Below are positions 54,057-62,690 of a stretch of DNA of 64,000 nucleotides, piece after piece (position 1 is the first letter of the stretch; each line of letters starts with the position of its first letter). The notes below the pieces were generated by a model. That model was not told where the DNA came from. It did no database searches and was given only the letters and a program-made list of their open reading frames with translations. The DNA is from SZUA-100 sp965248135. Its GTDB lineage: Bacteria; Pseudomonadota; Alphaproteobacteria; Rhizobiales; Rhizobiaceae. The DNA lies in the NCBI GenBank assembly GCA_965248135.1, contig CBDFIN010000012.1:2046001-2110000 (forward strand), in the 5' to 3' direction. The position numbers were made by a program, and so were the translations under genes.

Positions 54057-54751
54057 GCAGTGGCGATTTTGAGGCGCGCCGAATTGCGGCACGTAAAGAG
54101 GTCAACGCGCTTGATCAAATTGCACTTGCCGGCGAGCCAAAGCGCGAAGATTTTTTTAACGCGGTCTATCAGCGCGCCGAAGGCGATGGCGCGGCGGTGC
54201 CCTGGGCAGACCTTGCGCCCAAACCGCAATTGGTCGAATGGCTGGCCGCTAATCCTGTTGCCCGTGCCGGTCTTCGCGCTGCCGATGTGGCCTGTGGGCT
54301 TGGTGATCATGCCGAGGCGATGGCAGCCGCAGGATACCACACCACCGGCTTTGATATCGCGACCGCTGCCCTCGACTGGGTTCAAAAGCGGTTTCCAAAT
54401 TCTGCAGTCGACTATCGCTATTGCGATCTGTTTTCCATTCCCGATGAATGGGTTGGGGGCTTCGATCTGGTGTTTGAATGCTATACTATTCAGGCGGTTC
54501 CGGTTGAACTTCACGCCGATATTTCAAAGGCCATTGCATCGCTGGTGGCGCCAGGTGGCACGTTGCTGGTGATTGCCCGCACGCGCAAAGAAGATCAGGA
54601 GGCCAGTGGACCACCTTGGCATCTTGCGCCTTCGGAATATAATATTTTCGAAGATTTGGGGTTCAGACTTGAATCTGAATCAATTTATCAAGTTGAGCGT
54701 CCCGACAAGACCATTTCGCATGTTTTCGCCGAATGGCGAAGCACGACGTAA
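54053..54751 (+). CDS. Class I SAM-dependent methyltransferase
   Basis: A 232-residue methyltransferase: AADVACGLGDHAEAMAAAG is the SAM loop, FDLVFECYTIQAVP the acidic substrate-side strand, and LVAPGGTLLVIARTR the next strand. I start at GTG 54053 (MSSGDFEARR), which overlaps the holC stop; an earlier in-frame start would run far into holC. Substrate unknown. Last gene of the plus-strand block. Confidence 0.87.
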   Translation: MSSGDFEARRIAARKEVNALDQIALAGEPKREDFFNAVYQRAEGDGAAVPWADLAPKPQLVEWLAANPVARAGLRAADVACGLGDHAEAMAAAGYHTTGFDIATAALDWVQKRFPNSAVDYRYCDLFSIPDEWVGGFDLVFECYTIQAVPVELHADISKAIASLVAPGGTLLVIARTRKEDQEASGPPWHLAPSEYNIFEDLGFRLESESIYQVERPDKTISHVFAEWRSTT

Positions 54752-54769
54752 TATCGCTAAATGTCTGAA

Positions 54770-55072
54770 TTATTGCGGCGTCATCGTCGTCACGGTCATG
54801 CCGTCCGGTTTCAGCGTATCGCCGGCCATTCCCTTCAATATGCCAGCGAAGGTTTTGAAATAGTCGCGTGATTGCATCAGCTTGAGCGTCTCCTCATCCC
54901 GCCAGCGCCCGACATGGGTGCGCAGATCGCTGCCGCGCGATTTGGTCACCATATACATGAAGCCGCCGTTCAGTCCCGCATCGGCTTCGATCGCGGCGAC
55001 AAAATCTGCGGTGGCCTTTTCCCATGCTGCCTCGTCGCCTGAATACTGGTACTGGATGATGATGCCGTTCAT
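54770..55072 (-). CDS. Small dimeric alpha-beta-barrel-type protein
   Basis: A 100-residue protein starting at ATG 55072 (GGAGA 5 bases upstream): MNGIIIQYQYSGDEAAWEKATADFVAAIEADAGLNGGFMY and a later RWRDEETLKLMQSRDYFKTF. The pattern of two beta-alpha units fits the ferredoxin-like dimeric barrel fold of ABM/EthD-type proteins. Enzymatic role unknown. Convergent with the methyltransferase gene. Confidence 0.7.
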   Translation of the reverse strand: MNGIIIQYQYSGDEAAWEKATADFVAAIEADAGLNGGFMYMVTKSRGSDLRTHVGRWRDEETLKLMQSRDYFKTFAGILKGMAGDTLKPDGMTVTTMTPQ

Positions 55073-55222
55073 GATGTCTCCAATCAAATCTCTCGAACTT
55101 TCACCAGTTAACCATTGGGTTAATTAAAATGCAATGGCTGGAATCACCCTCACCGCCCGACGCCTGAAATCTCAGGGTCCAACGCCAGAAACTTGGTAGC
55201 ACAATGTTCCTAAGTGTAGGCG

Positions 55223-56011
55223 TTATTGCGATGTACAGGGCTCAGTCGATTGTAATACGGCCTCAAAATCACGCCTTTTGACGGCTTGATCAAGAAATTC
55301 TATTCGCTCGCGTGAAAGCAGCGGCTCCAGGTGGCTGGTTTTCCTATCATTCTTGCGCCGTTCGTTTTGCCTTAATGACTTGCGTAAAAAATATTCCACA
55401 CCAGGGTTGAGATTAATTTGCGGCTTTGATAGACGGAAATTAAACAGGTTCCAGACAGCATCGGGGTCTCCGAACCCGATAAAGTCGACAAGCTCATTCA
55501 TATCATTGACGAACTCTCTTTCTTTCGGGGTTCGCGGCTGGCGTGAATAGACGCCGCAGAAGACCAGTCCTGACTTGATTATCGCTTGTAGAGATTCTGA
55601 TGTTTTCATAAAGGACTGACCAAATACGCAACTGCTCTCCCACGGAACTGGCACGGCCACCAGATGATATCTCCAGGCTGAATAACGGGTTTGTAAATCG
55701 CCGGTTGCGACGAATTGAGGATAATGCTTGTTATAAATCTCGAAATTGGTTTGAACGACCCTGTCGCAAAATTTGTTGAGTGGTATGTCCGGCCTATGGG
55801 CGGCATCTAGTGCAGCTTCTTCCTCGGCGCTCAATTGATGTGATCTGGGATGGGGATGGTCAGTAAAAGACCAGTCTATATCTGCCGCGAAAGAAACGCC
55901 GACGAATATAGACGCCGCCACCAGCGTCGCCAAGGTCAGTTTCAGCGGCCTCAGTGAAAAAAAACCCGTCAACTTATCCTCGTCGAGATTTCTCAGCTTA
56001 CACTTCATCAT
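55223..56011 (-). CDS. Secreted hypothetical protein, duplicate 1
   Basis: I start at the ATG pair 56011/56008 (MMKCKLRNLDEDK), which gives a signal peptide (LKLTLATLVAASIFVGVSFA-ADI). The mature part has NKFCDRVVQTNFEIYNKHYPQF, YSAWRYHLVAVPVPWESSCVF and VNDMNELVDFIGFGDPDAVWNLFNF; no family recognised. Three cysteines may form a disulphide in the periplasm. It is the 868-bp tandem copy of the next gene and differs from it mainly by substitutions, most in the signal peptide and near the N-terminus. Confidence 0.75.
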   Translation of the reverse strand: MMKCKLRNLDEDKLTGFFSLRPLKLTLATLVAASIFVGVSFAADIDWSFTDHPHPRSHQLSAEEEAALDAAHRPDIPLNKFCDRVVQTNFEIYNKHYPQFVATGDLQTRYSAWRYHLVAVPVPWESSCVFGQSFMKTSESLQAIIKSGLVFCGVYSRQPRTPKEREFVNDMNELVDFIGFGDPDAVWNLFNFRLSKPQINLNPGVEYFLRKSLRQNERRKNDRKTSHLEPLLSRERIEFLDQAVKRRDFEAVLQSTEPCTSQ

Positions 56012-56090
56012 CGAAACATAACAGGTGTTCAAGATGACGGATAGGTCCAACGCCAGAAACTTGGTAGGACAATGTTCCTAAGTGTAGGCG

Positions 56091-56879
56091 TTATTGCGAT
56101 GTACAGGGCCTGGTCGATTGTAATACGGCCTCAAAATCACGCCTTTTGACGGCTTGATCAATAAACTCTATTCGCTCGCGTGAAAGCAGCGGCTCCAGGT
56201 GGCTGGTTTTCCTATCATTCTTGAGTCGTTCGTTTTGCCTTAATGACTTGCGTAAAAAATATTCGACATCGGGGTTCAGATTAATTTGCGGTTTCGATAG
56301 ACGGAAATTAAACAGTTGCCAGACAGCATCAGGATCTCCGAACCCGATAAAGTCGACAAGCTCATTCATATCATTGACGAACTCTTTTTCTTTCGGCGTT
56401 CGCGGCTGGCGTGAATAGACGCCGCAGAAGACCAGTCCTGACTTGATTATCGTTTGTAGAGATTCCGATATTTTCATAGAAGTCTGATCAAACACGCAAC
56501 TGCTCTCCCATGGAACTGGCACGGCCACCAGATGATATCTCCAGGCTGAATAACGGGTTGGGAAATCGCCGGTTGCGGCGAATTGAGGATAATGTTTGTT
56601 ATAGATATCGAAATTGGCTTGAACGACCCTGTCGCAAAATTTGGTGAATGGTATGTCCGGCCTATGGGCCGCATTCAATGCAGCTTCTTCCTCAACGCTC
56701 AATTGATGTGGTTCAGGGTGGGGATGGTCAGCAAAAGACCAGTCTATATCTGCCGCAGAGGAAACGCCGATAAATAGGAACATCGCTAACAGCATCGCAA
56801 ATGCCAGTTTCAGCGACCTTGAGCGAAAAAAACGCGTCAACTTATCGTCGTTGAAAATTCTCCGCTTACACTTCATCAT
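56091..56879 (-). CDS. Secreted hypothetical protein, duplicate 2
   Basis: Same layout and length as its neighbour when started at 56879 (MMKCKRRIFNDDKLTRFF, signal peptide LAFAMLLAMFLFIGVSSA-ADI). A longer frame from 56969 exists but runs back into the divergent gene. The shared cysteines and the block VNDMNELVDFIGFGDPDAVW are kept in both. Both copies keep an open frame, which suggests that selection still acts on both or that the duplication is recent. Confidence 0.75.
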   Translation of the reverse strand: MMKCKRRIFNDDKLTRFFRSRSLKLAFAMLLAMFLFIGVSSAADIDWSFADHPHPEPHQLSVEEEAALNAAHRPDIPFTKFCDRVVQANFDIYNKHYPQFAATGDFPTRYSAWRYHLVAVPVPWESSCVFDQTSMKISESLQTIIKSGLVFCGVYSRQPRTPKEKEFVNDMNELVDFIGFGDPDAVWQLFNFRLSKPQINLNPDVEYFLRKSLRQNERLKNDRKTSHLEPLLSRERIEFIDQAVKRRDFEAVLQSTRPCTSQ

Positions 56880-56898
56880 CGAAACATAACAGGTGTTC

Positions 56899-57342
56899 AT
56901 GATGACGGATAGAGAAAAAGACCCAAAGCGTTGCAGAGAGTTGAGGCGGATTGAACAAAGGATACTCAAGGAGATGGAGCAGACAAAAATTCAACGCGAC
57001 GAAAACAGGCGAAAAATTGACAATAAACGCGCAGAACTTACCAGGTTACGGGCAAAGAAAAAAGGACTCTTACAAAAAATCAGAATTGGTATTGCATCTA
57101 CTGCTGCCACTATTCGTCGCGCAAGAAAAAAAACTCTCTCGTTCCTTAACTCAGCTTCAGGCGCGGTCAACTCAGGTAGCGAGCAAGAGCTTGAGTCGGT
57201 CAAGCAGGATATTCGCGGTGTGGAACTCGAACTTCGCCTGATCGAAAATGATGCGCAATATCTGCTAAACGACCATAACCGGTTGCAAAACAGCCTTCAG
57301 GAAAACGCTCGTGAATTGGCATCGCTTAATTGCGTAATTTGA
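56899..57342 (+). CDS. Coiled-coil hypothetical protein
   Basis: A 147-residue, very basic and charged protein that should be a long coiled coil (RRIEQRILKEMEQTKIQRDENRRKIDNKRAELTRL, split for description) with a break at about 65-95 (IASTAATIRRARKKTLSFLNSASG). I start at ATG 56899 with AGGTG upstream. The start region (to about ATGACGGATAG) is also present as a truncated copy at 56031-56043 because it lies inside the duplicated unit. Function unknown. Confidence 0.65.
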   Translation: MMTDREKDPKRCRELRRIEQRILKEMEQTKIQRDENRRKIDNKRAELTRLRAKKKGLLQKIRIGIASTAATIRRARKKTLSFLNSASGAVNSGSEQELESVKQDIRGVELELRLIENDAQYLLNDHNRLQNSLQENARELASLNCVI

Positions 57343-57673
57343 AAAGGTTGCAGGTGACCTTAGCGGGATTACTTTATTATGATCCCGCTATCAGGAGCTA
57401 TTGAAGCCCGATGTACAAATTGATGAAATCAATTTGCGGGCGGAACCGCCCGGCGCTTATGCGCCGCCGCCGCAAAGGCCTGGGCGTAGCCCGCCGTGAG
57501 CGAAGAGTGTACTGATCGAATCATTTTGAAGGTGTCCAGCTATATGAGAATTCCTTGGCACCGAAAAACACCTGAGTGGCCTTGACGATGATCTGAAACC
57601 AGGCCACCGCTGAAACAGGCGGAGCTTTGCCACGGCAGTCTGGTGGCCTTCCAGCATCAATTCGACGAGCGGT
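57343..57673. other. Intergenic region with palindromes
   Basis: No gene that I can support. It holds the 30-base palindrome at 57361-57390 and two back-to-back GC hairpins (GGGCGG-AA-CCGCCC at 57438-57451 and GGCGC-TTAT-GCGCC at about 57452-57465). The minus-strand frame across 57457-57738 lacks any recognisable domain. Confidence 0.5.
57361..57390. repeat. 30-base palindromic repeat, copy 2
   Basis: TAGCGGGAT and ATCCCGCTA form a perfect 9-bp stem around a 12-base centre. Its reverse complement matches 44512-44541 at 27 of 30 bases, so it is a dispersed element rather than a chance hairpin. Confidence 0.7.
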
Positions 57674-59806
57674 TTATGAATGACCCGGCCTGACCCTATC
57701 CAGCCGTACATGGTTATCATGGAACGCGGCTCCACCATGGGGAGCGATTGGTTCGGCGCTGGTCAACGTGTTGATACCACGTCCGGCCAAATGGGCGCTG
57801 TTGGGCCAAATACCTTCGGCGATAACCACGCCTCTTTGCATGATATCTGTTAGCTGAGCATGCAAATTTACCGTGCCACGCTGGTTGGAGAGCTGCACTA
57901 TATCGCCATCGACAATCCCAAGAGCTTGGGCATCATCGCTATGAATCATTACATGAGGGCGCTTTTCCTTGTCGCGTGAACTTTTGGTCTCATTAAAGGT
58001 CGAATTAAGAAACGATCGGGAAGGGGACGTGGCAAGGCGGAATGGAAAATCCGCGTCGGCGTTTTCGGTCACATCCCAATGGTCGGGAAAGTCGGGCACT
58101 GTTGAAAGATCACCCTGCGGACCGAGATTTTCCGGCGGGCGGCCCCAGGGCACATTGTGCCAGTCGGCCTTGAGGCGGAATTTACCGTCCGGCCAGTTAA
58201 AGCCGTTGAGGTAATGGCTTTCTTTAAACGATGGCTGGCAGTCGATCCATTTGTTTTCTTCAAGTTCCGCCAGCGTGCCATAGTCGCCGGCTTCTAGCAG
58301 GTTATCGATTAATTGACGCTCATTGAGGCCGAAACCGGGCCGGTCGGCAACGCCAAGGCGCTTGGCAAGTTCTTCGATGACAAAAAAATTCGACCGGCAA
58401 AGCGGCGGTCCATCGAGAATTTTCGGCCCCCAGATGATATACTGATGCCCGCCACCGCGATAAATATCGTCATGTTCCATGAACATTGTTGCCGGTAAAA
58501 CAATATCAGCAAGCGCGGCCGTTTCGGTCATGAACTGCTCGTGCACCGCCAAAAAAAGATCGTTGCGCCCAAGCCCGGCCAAAACCCTGGACTGATCGGG
58601 CGCAATGCTTGCCGGATTGGTGTTTTGAACCAGCATGGCGGTTACCGGCGGCCCGCCGTAAAGCGCATTTTTCTCACCGGTCAGCACCGCACCGATGCGG
58701 CATTGTTCCAATGTGCGAATAGAAGGGTCGACCATCGCCAATCCTTCAATCTCCCTTTTGTCCAACCGAAAAATATCGGCATTACCATGGAAGGCCCCGC
58801 CGCCTTCGTATTGCCAGGCACCGCTAACGGTTGCGATAGAACTTGCCGCATGCATGTTGATGGCACCGTTGCGAGAGCGGGTAAAACCATAGCCAAGACG
58901 GAAATAGGTTCGCCTGGTCTCGCCCACCAGCCTGGCAAAATCCTCGATTTCTGTTGCCGACAGACCGGTAATCTTTGCCGCCCATTCAGGCGTACGATCT
59001 TTCAAATGGGCTTCAAGCCCGGCTGGGTCATCGCTGAATTTTGCCAGATATTTCCGGTCGGCAAGCCCATCGCGAAACAGCACATGCATGGTTGCGGCGG
59101 CAAGTGCGCCATCACTGCCGGGCCTCACACACAACGCCATGTCGGCCTGCTTCATGGTCTCATTATGATAAATATCGATTGCAACGATTTTTGCGCCGCG
59201 CTGCTTTCGCGCTTTGACCGCGTGGGTCATCACGTTAACCTGGGTTGAAACCGGGTTGGTACCCCAGATAACCACGCAATCAGACCTGGCCATTTCGCGC
59301 GGGTCCGGCCCCCTGATGGCGCCAGCGCCAGCAGAAAATCCTGTCCAGGCCGGGTAGACACAGATTGAGCCGAAGAAACCGGAATAACGCTTGGCATGGC
59401 GTAGTCGCTGGATTGAATCGCGTTGTACAAGCCCCATAGTGCCGGCATAAAAATAGGGCCAAACTGTTTCGCTGCCGAGCCTTGCTTCGGCTGCAATAAA
59501 TGCTTCTGCCACTTCATCGAGCGCGTCGTTCCAGGAAATATCCTGCCAGCTGCCGGCACCCTTTTCACCCGTGCGTTTGAGCGGTTTTAGCAAACGATCG
59601 GGGTGATGAATGCGTTCACTATAGCGTGCCACCTTGGCGCAAACCAAGCCCGACGTATAGGCGTTTTCGCTCGATCCACGCACCTTGCCGACGCGTTTTT
59701 CATCAATTATTTCAATATCAAGCGCGCAAGTCGAAGGACAATCATGCGGGCAGGCGCTATGGGCAATTCGGGTGATATTCACGGCAGTATTCACATCGCA
59801 CTCCAT
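57674..59806 (-). CDS. Molybdopterin-dependent oxidoreductase
   Basis: A 710-residue enzyme of the DMSO-reductase superfamily. An N-terminal 4Fe-4S motif is clear (HSACPHDCPSTCALDIE, later SGLVCAKVARY). Then VWGTNPVSTQVNVM-type cofactor-binding text (IWGTNPVSTQ), VGETRRTYFRLGYGFTRSRNG, VQNTNPASIAPD and DIVLPATMFMEHDD follow. The C-terminal cofactor-binding domain holds SNQRGTVNLHAQLTD. No Tat signal is visible, so it is cytoplasmic, like formate-dehydrogenase/biotin-sulphoxide-reductase-like relatives. Substrate unknown. Upstream of it, divergently, is a TetR regulator that may control it. Confidence 0.88.
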   Translation of the reverse strand: MECDVNTAVNITRIAHSACPHDCPSTCALDIEIIDEKRVGKVRGSSENAYTSGLVCAKVARYSERIHHPDRLLKPLKRTGEKGAGSWQDISWNDALDEVAEAFIAAEARLGSETVWPYFYAGTMGLVQRDSIQRLRHAKRYSGFFGSICVYPAWTGFSAGAGAIRGPDPREMARSDCVVIWGTNPVSTQVNVMTHAVKARKQRGAKIVAIDIYHNETMKQADMALCVRPGSDGALAAATMHVLFRDGLADRKYLAKFSDDPAGLEAHLKDRTPEWAAKITGLSATEIEDFARLVGETRRTYFRLGYGFTRSRNGAINMHAASSIATVSGAWQYEGGGAFHGNADIFRLDKREIEGLAMVDPSIRTLEQCRIGAVLTGEKNALYGGPPVTAMLVQNTNPASIAPDQSRVLAGLGRNDLFLAVHEQFMTETAALADIVLPATMFMEHDDIYRGGGHQYIIWGPKILDGPPLCRSNFFVIEELAKRLGVADRPGFGLNERQLIDNLLEAGDYGTLAELEENKWIDCQPSFKESHYLNGFNWPDGKFRLKADWHNVPWGRPPENLGPQGDLSTVPDFPDHWDVTENADADFPFRLATSPSRSFLNSTFNETKSSRDKEKRPHVMIHSDDAQALGIVDGDIVQLSNQRGTVNLHAQLTDIMQRGVVIAEGIWPNSAHLAGRGINTLTSAEPIAPHGGAAFHDNHVRLDRVRPGHS

Positions 59807-60028
59807 CCTTATGAAGGAAAAACCCTATGCCAGAAGCTGCAATAATTGAAGCCTAATTCGGGTGATCTTGATTTCTGCCGGTGTCAAATGCCAATGGAGA
59901 GTCAATAGGCCAACAAAATCACTCAGTTATTAGGATTATTGGAATGAGAGCCAAATTGTGACTATGTTGGTGCAGATGCCTACGGACATTCCGTCCAGGG
60001 TCGGCAACAAATGGAATATCCCGTCTAA

Positions 60029-60667
60029 ATGAGTTGGAAACGGCAAAAGGAAAAATCCGGCGGGCGCGGATACCATCACGGTAATCTGCGCGAGGCGTTG
60101 ATTGATGCCGCGCTGGCGTTGATGACCAAAAAGGGACCGGATGGTTTTACCATTGCCGAGGCAGCGCGTGAGGCAGGTGTAAGTGCAGCAGCGCCTTACC
60201 GGCATTTTCGCGATCGTGACGAATTGGTTGTCGAAGTCTCAAGGCGCGGCTTTGAGCGGTTTACCAAGGCTCTTAACAAAGCCTGGAACAAGGGACGACC
60301 CGACCCTCATTCAGCGCTCAAATCGCTGAGTGCCGCCTATCTTCAGTTTGCGCGCAATGACACTGCACTCTATAGCGCCATGTTTGAGGCAGGCATTGCA
60401 CCCGACGCCGACCGCGAGCTTGAGAAGGCGGCCGGGGCTGCCTTTGAAGTCCTGCGCCTTGCGGCCGAGGCGATTTGCATGACGGTAGAAGAGGACAAGC
60501 GACCACCTGCCATGATGGTGGCACTGCATATCTGGTCGCAGGCCCACGGCACCGCCTCATTATTTGCCAGGGGTGATGCTGCCCGCCGTCCATTGCCGAT
60601 GCAAGCTGAAGACCTGCTTGAGGCGGGCATTATCATCTATCTCGACGGGCTTGGAATACCGCGCTGA
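60029..60667 (+). CDS. TetR-family transcriptional regulator
   Basis: A 212-residue regulator with a standard N-terminal helix-turn-helix (LREALIDAALALMTKKGPDGFTIAEAAREAGVSAAAPYRHFRDRDEL, split for description) and a C-terminal WHG-type ligand domain (MVALHIWSQAHGTASLFARGD). It probably represses genes in response to a small molecule. Encoded divergently from the molybdopterin oxidoreductase, with 222 bases between them. Confidence 0.9.
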   Translation: MSWKRQKEKSGGRGYHHGNLREALIDAALALMTKKGPDGFTIAEAAREAGVSAAAPYRHFRDRDELVVEVSRRGFERFTKALNKAWNKGRPDPHSALKSLSAAYLQFARNDTALYSAMFEAGIAPDADRELEKAAGAAFEVLRLAAEAICMTVEEDKRPPAMMVALHIWSQAHGTASLFARGDAARRPLPMQAEDLLEAGIIIYLDGLGIPR

Positions 60668-60687
60668 AATTTTCGTTTTAGCCTTTC

Positions 60688-60716
60688 TTGACAAAGCGGA
60701 TTGGCGATACTAGGTA
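60688..60716 (+). promoter_or_regulatory. Candidate sigma-70-type promoter of the DUF2852 gene
   Basis: TTGACA at 60688-60693 is followed after 17 bases by TAGGTA at 60711-60716. The spacing is ideal and the -35 perfect; the -10 is imperfect. It lies 40-70 bases before ATG 60758. Confidence 0.5.
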
Positions 60717-60757
60717 TGTAAATGTAAATAACATTAACATTAACCGCCGAGGACACT

Positions 60758-61222
60758 ATGGAACTTGTGCATCGCATTGACGAATATGGAAAACCGGCAT
60801 GGATCGTATTGATGATACTCAGCTTTATTATCTTTTGGCCGATTGGCCTTGCGGTCCTTGGATACATGCTATGGAGTGGAAGAATGGGAAGTTGTAAACG
60901 CAGACGGCACCGCAAACAGATGTGGGCCGGTGAACGAAAAGAACCGACGGATTATGGATTCTCCAAGGCCATGCGAGCCTGGTCCCGGCATGCACCGGCC
61001 AGCGGCAACCGCGCCTTTGACGAATACCGCGCAGAAACAATGCGCCGTCTGGAAGAAGAATTTGATGAATTCCAGGGCTTTTTGGACCAGTTGCGCATGG
61101 CGCGCGACAAAAAGGAATTCGATAAGTTCATGAAATCGCGCAAGAAAACGGTGGATGCCGACGATCACCTGCCGCCGGACGAAAACGGGCGGAACGATGA
61201 AGGTGACCGCCAGGCTCACTAA
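60758..61222 (+). CDS. DUF2852 membrane protein
   Basis: A 154-residue protein with one or two N-terminal membrane helices (PAWIVLMILSFIIFWPIGLAVLGYMLWSG), a basic stretch, then a long helix rich in charges (FDEYRAETMRRLEEEFDEFQGFLDQLRMARDKKEFDKFM) that is the DUF2852 signature as I recall it. Common in Hyphomicrobiales; function unknown. A strong terminator follows the stop. Confidence 0.88.
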   Translation: MELVHRIDEYGKPAWIVLMILSFIIFWPIGLAVLGYMLWSGRMGSCKRRRHRKQMWAGERKEPTDYGFSKAMRAWSRHAPASGNRAFDEYRAETMRRLEEEFDEFQGFLDQLRMARDKKEFDKFMKSRKKTVDADDHLPPDENGRNDEGDRQAH

Positions 61223-61245
61223 ACAAGAATACCAGACCTGATAGT

Positions 61246-61275
61246 GACCGGGCGGCAAACCGCCCGGTCTTTTTG
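61246..61275 (+). terminator. Rho-independent terminator
   Basis: A perfect 10-bp stem, GACCGGGCGG with CCGCCCGGTC (61246-61255, 61260-61269), CAAA loop, followed by TTTTTG. It ends the DUF2852 transcript. Confidence 0.92.
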
Positions 61276-61389
61276 TCTTCGAAATCCGGATTTGAGCCTG
61301 AACTGGAGATCAAATTCGCATTCACAACTTGACCTTGCAGGCGCATTAGGCAATCGTATGTGAATAGCAATCTCCATGCGGGTTGAGTC

Positions 61390-61869
61390 GTGCGATTATC
61401 AGCGGTCCTGTTATCAATATCCTTGCTGTTGGCGGGCATATTTTCCGCCCGCGGCGACGGCATTGATACTTCCAATGACATTGCGGGTAAGATTTTTCGC
61501 TGGAAAGCGAAACAATGGGAGCGGGTATTACGGCTTGACGAATTTCCTCAATGCGATGATCCAAAGGTGCTTAAAAAAATTATCAAGCGCTATAACTGGG
61601 CCGAAGAACACACCTGGCGACGTGGTGTTGAGCTGAATAATATCGAGCGCGCGCGCGAAAGGCTGACCCTTGCCGGCGGTGATCGGTTGATCAATCGTCG
61701 CTTTTGCCGGGGTCATGCGCGGCTCTCCAATGGCCGCCATCCGACCGTCCATTATCTGATCGAACAACGGCAGGGTTTTGCCAGCATTAAATGGAATGTC
61801 GAATTCTGTGTTATCGGTCATGATCGCTGGATGGTTTATGATGGCTCGTGCCGGACCTTGCGGCGGTAG
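61390..61869 (+). CDS. Secreted hypothetical protein
   Basis: A 159-residue protein with a signal peptide (LSAVLLSISLLLAGIFSARG) and a small domain with four cysteines (FPQCDDPKVL, NRRFCRGHARL, VEFCVIGHDRWMVYDGSCRTL). The text HARLSNGRHPTVHYLIEQRQGFASIKWNVEFCVIG recalls small exported proteins of rhizobia, from memory. GTG start at 61390 with TTGAGTC upstream. It is 9 bases before the RNase T2 gene and likely in one operon with it. Confidence 0.78.
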   Translation: MRLSAVLLSISLLLAGIFSARGDGIDTSNDIAGKIFRWKAKQWERVLRLDEFPQCDDPKVLKKIIKRYNWAEEHTWRRGVELNNIERARERLTLAGGDRLINRRFCRGHARLSNGRHPTVHYLIEQRQGFASIKWNVEFCVIGHDRWMVYDGSCRTLRR

Positions 61870-61878
61870 TTTTCTTTT

Positions 61879-62652
61879 ATGCTGGACCAATTACCGCCCC
61901 ACTTGAAACGTTGGGCCTTGATCGCCCTGTTGACTGTTGCTGCGATTTGGCTGGTATTCCATCCCCAATATCTGTTTGAGCAGTTGGATGAACGCCAGCA
62001 AGGTCGTACGTCACAATCCGGCGCCAAGACATCACCAAGCCCGTCGACCATCGACAGGGCAAACAACCGGAAATCTGACCAGGCCGAATTTGATTTCTAT
62101 GTCCTGGCACTTTCCTGGTCACCCAGTTTTTGCGCTGCGAAAAATCGCACATCCGGCCTGCAATGCGGCGGCAAACGCTTCTTTTCCTTCATCGTGCATG
62201 GGTTGTGGCCACAATATGAAAAGGGCTGGCCATCCAATTGCGACGCGAAAGTTCGACAGGTGAACTCAAATCTGGTTAATTCGATGCTGGATATCATGCC
62301 GGCAAAAGGTCTGATCCAGCACGAATGGAAGAAGCATGGCACCTGTTCGGGCCTTGGCCAACGTGGCTATTTCGCTAAGCTTCGCAAGGCCTATGAGAAG
62401 ATACGGTTTCCGGCCCGCTACCGGTTAAACGACCGATACTTGATGGTGTCGCCGGACGAGATGGAAGAGGCGTTTGGCCTTGAAAACCCCGGACTTGGGA
62501 AAGGTGCTATTGCTATTACCTGCGACAAGCGGCGCTTACGCGAAGTGCGGATTTGTTTTTCAAGGGACTTGCAGTTTCGCGCCTGCCAACAGGTTGACCG
62601 CAATTCCTGTCGCAGACAAAAAATCGTCATGCCGCCGGTAAGGGGCGCGTGA
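61879..62652 (+). CDS. Ribonuclease T2 family protein (secreted)
   Basis: A 257-residue protein: an N-terminal hydrophobic segment (WALIALLTVAAIWLVF) exports or anchors it, then the RNase T2 domain with FDFYVLALSWSPSFC, the first catalytic block FIVHGLWPQ, the second IQHEWKKHGTCSG, and CDKRRLREVRICFS at the end. Both catalytic His are present. It degrades RNA outside the cytoplasm. It ends in a GTGA overlap with the next gene. Confidence 0.93.
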   Translation: MLDQLPPHLKRWALIALLTVAAIWLVFHPQYLFEQLDERQQGRTSQSGAKTSPSPSTIDRANNRKSDQAEFDFYVLALSWSPSFCAAKNRTSGLQCGGKRFFSFIVHGLWPQYEKGWPSNCDAKVRQVNSNLVNSMLDIMPAKGLIQHEWKKHGTCSGLGQRGYFAKLRKAYEKIRFPARYRLNDRYLMVSPDEMEEAFGLENPGLGKGAIAITCDKRRLREVRICFSRDLQFRACQQVDRNSCRRQKIVMPPVRGA

Positions 62653-62690
62653 TCACAAGACCTGGGGAAATAGGGCGAGGGAACAGAATT

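Larger units (their letters stand above)
55176..56911. repeat. 868-bp tandem duplication (two units)
   Basis: Unit 1 is 55176-56043 and unit 2 is 56044-56911. Both ends give the same offset: GGTCCAACGCCAGAAAC at 55176 and 56044, TCGAAACATAACAGGTG at 56011 and 56879. So there is no net indel, only scattered substitutions. Each unit holds one secreted-protein gene on the minus strand plus the divergent start region of the plus-strand gene at 56899. Confidence 0.93.

Noticed and set aside
57457..57738. 93-codon minus-strand frame after the molybdopterin gene
   Set aside because: No recognisable text and runs through GC hairpins; possibly a fossil but not supportable.
58541..59248. 235-codon plus-strand frame in the molybdopterin oxidoreductase
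   Set aside because: Antisense shadow of a well-conserved enzyme with no motif of its own.
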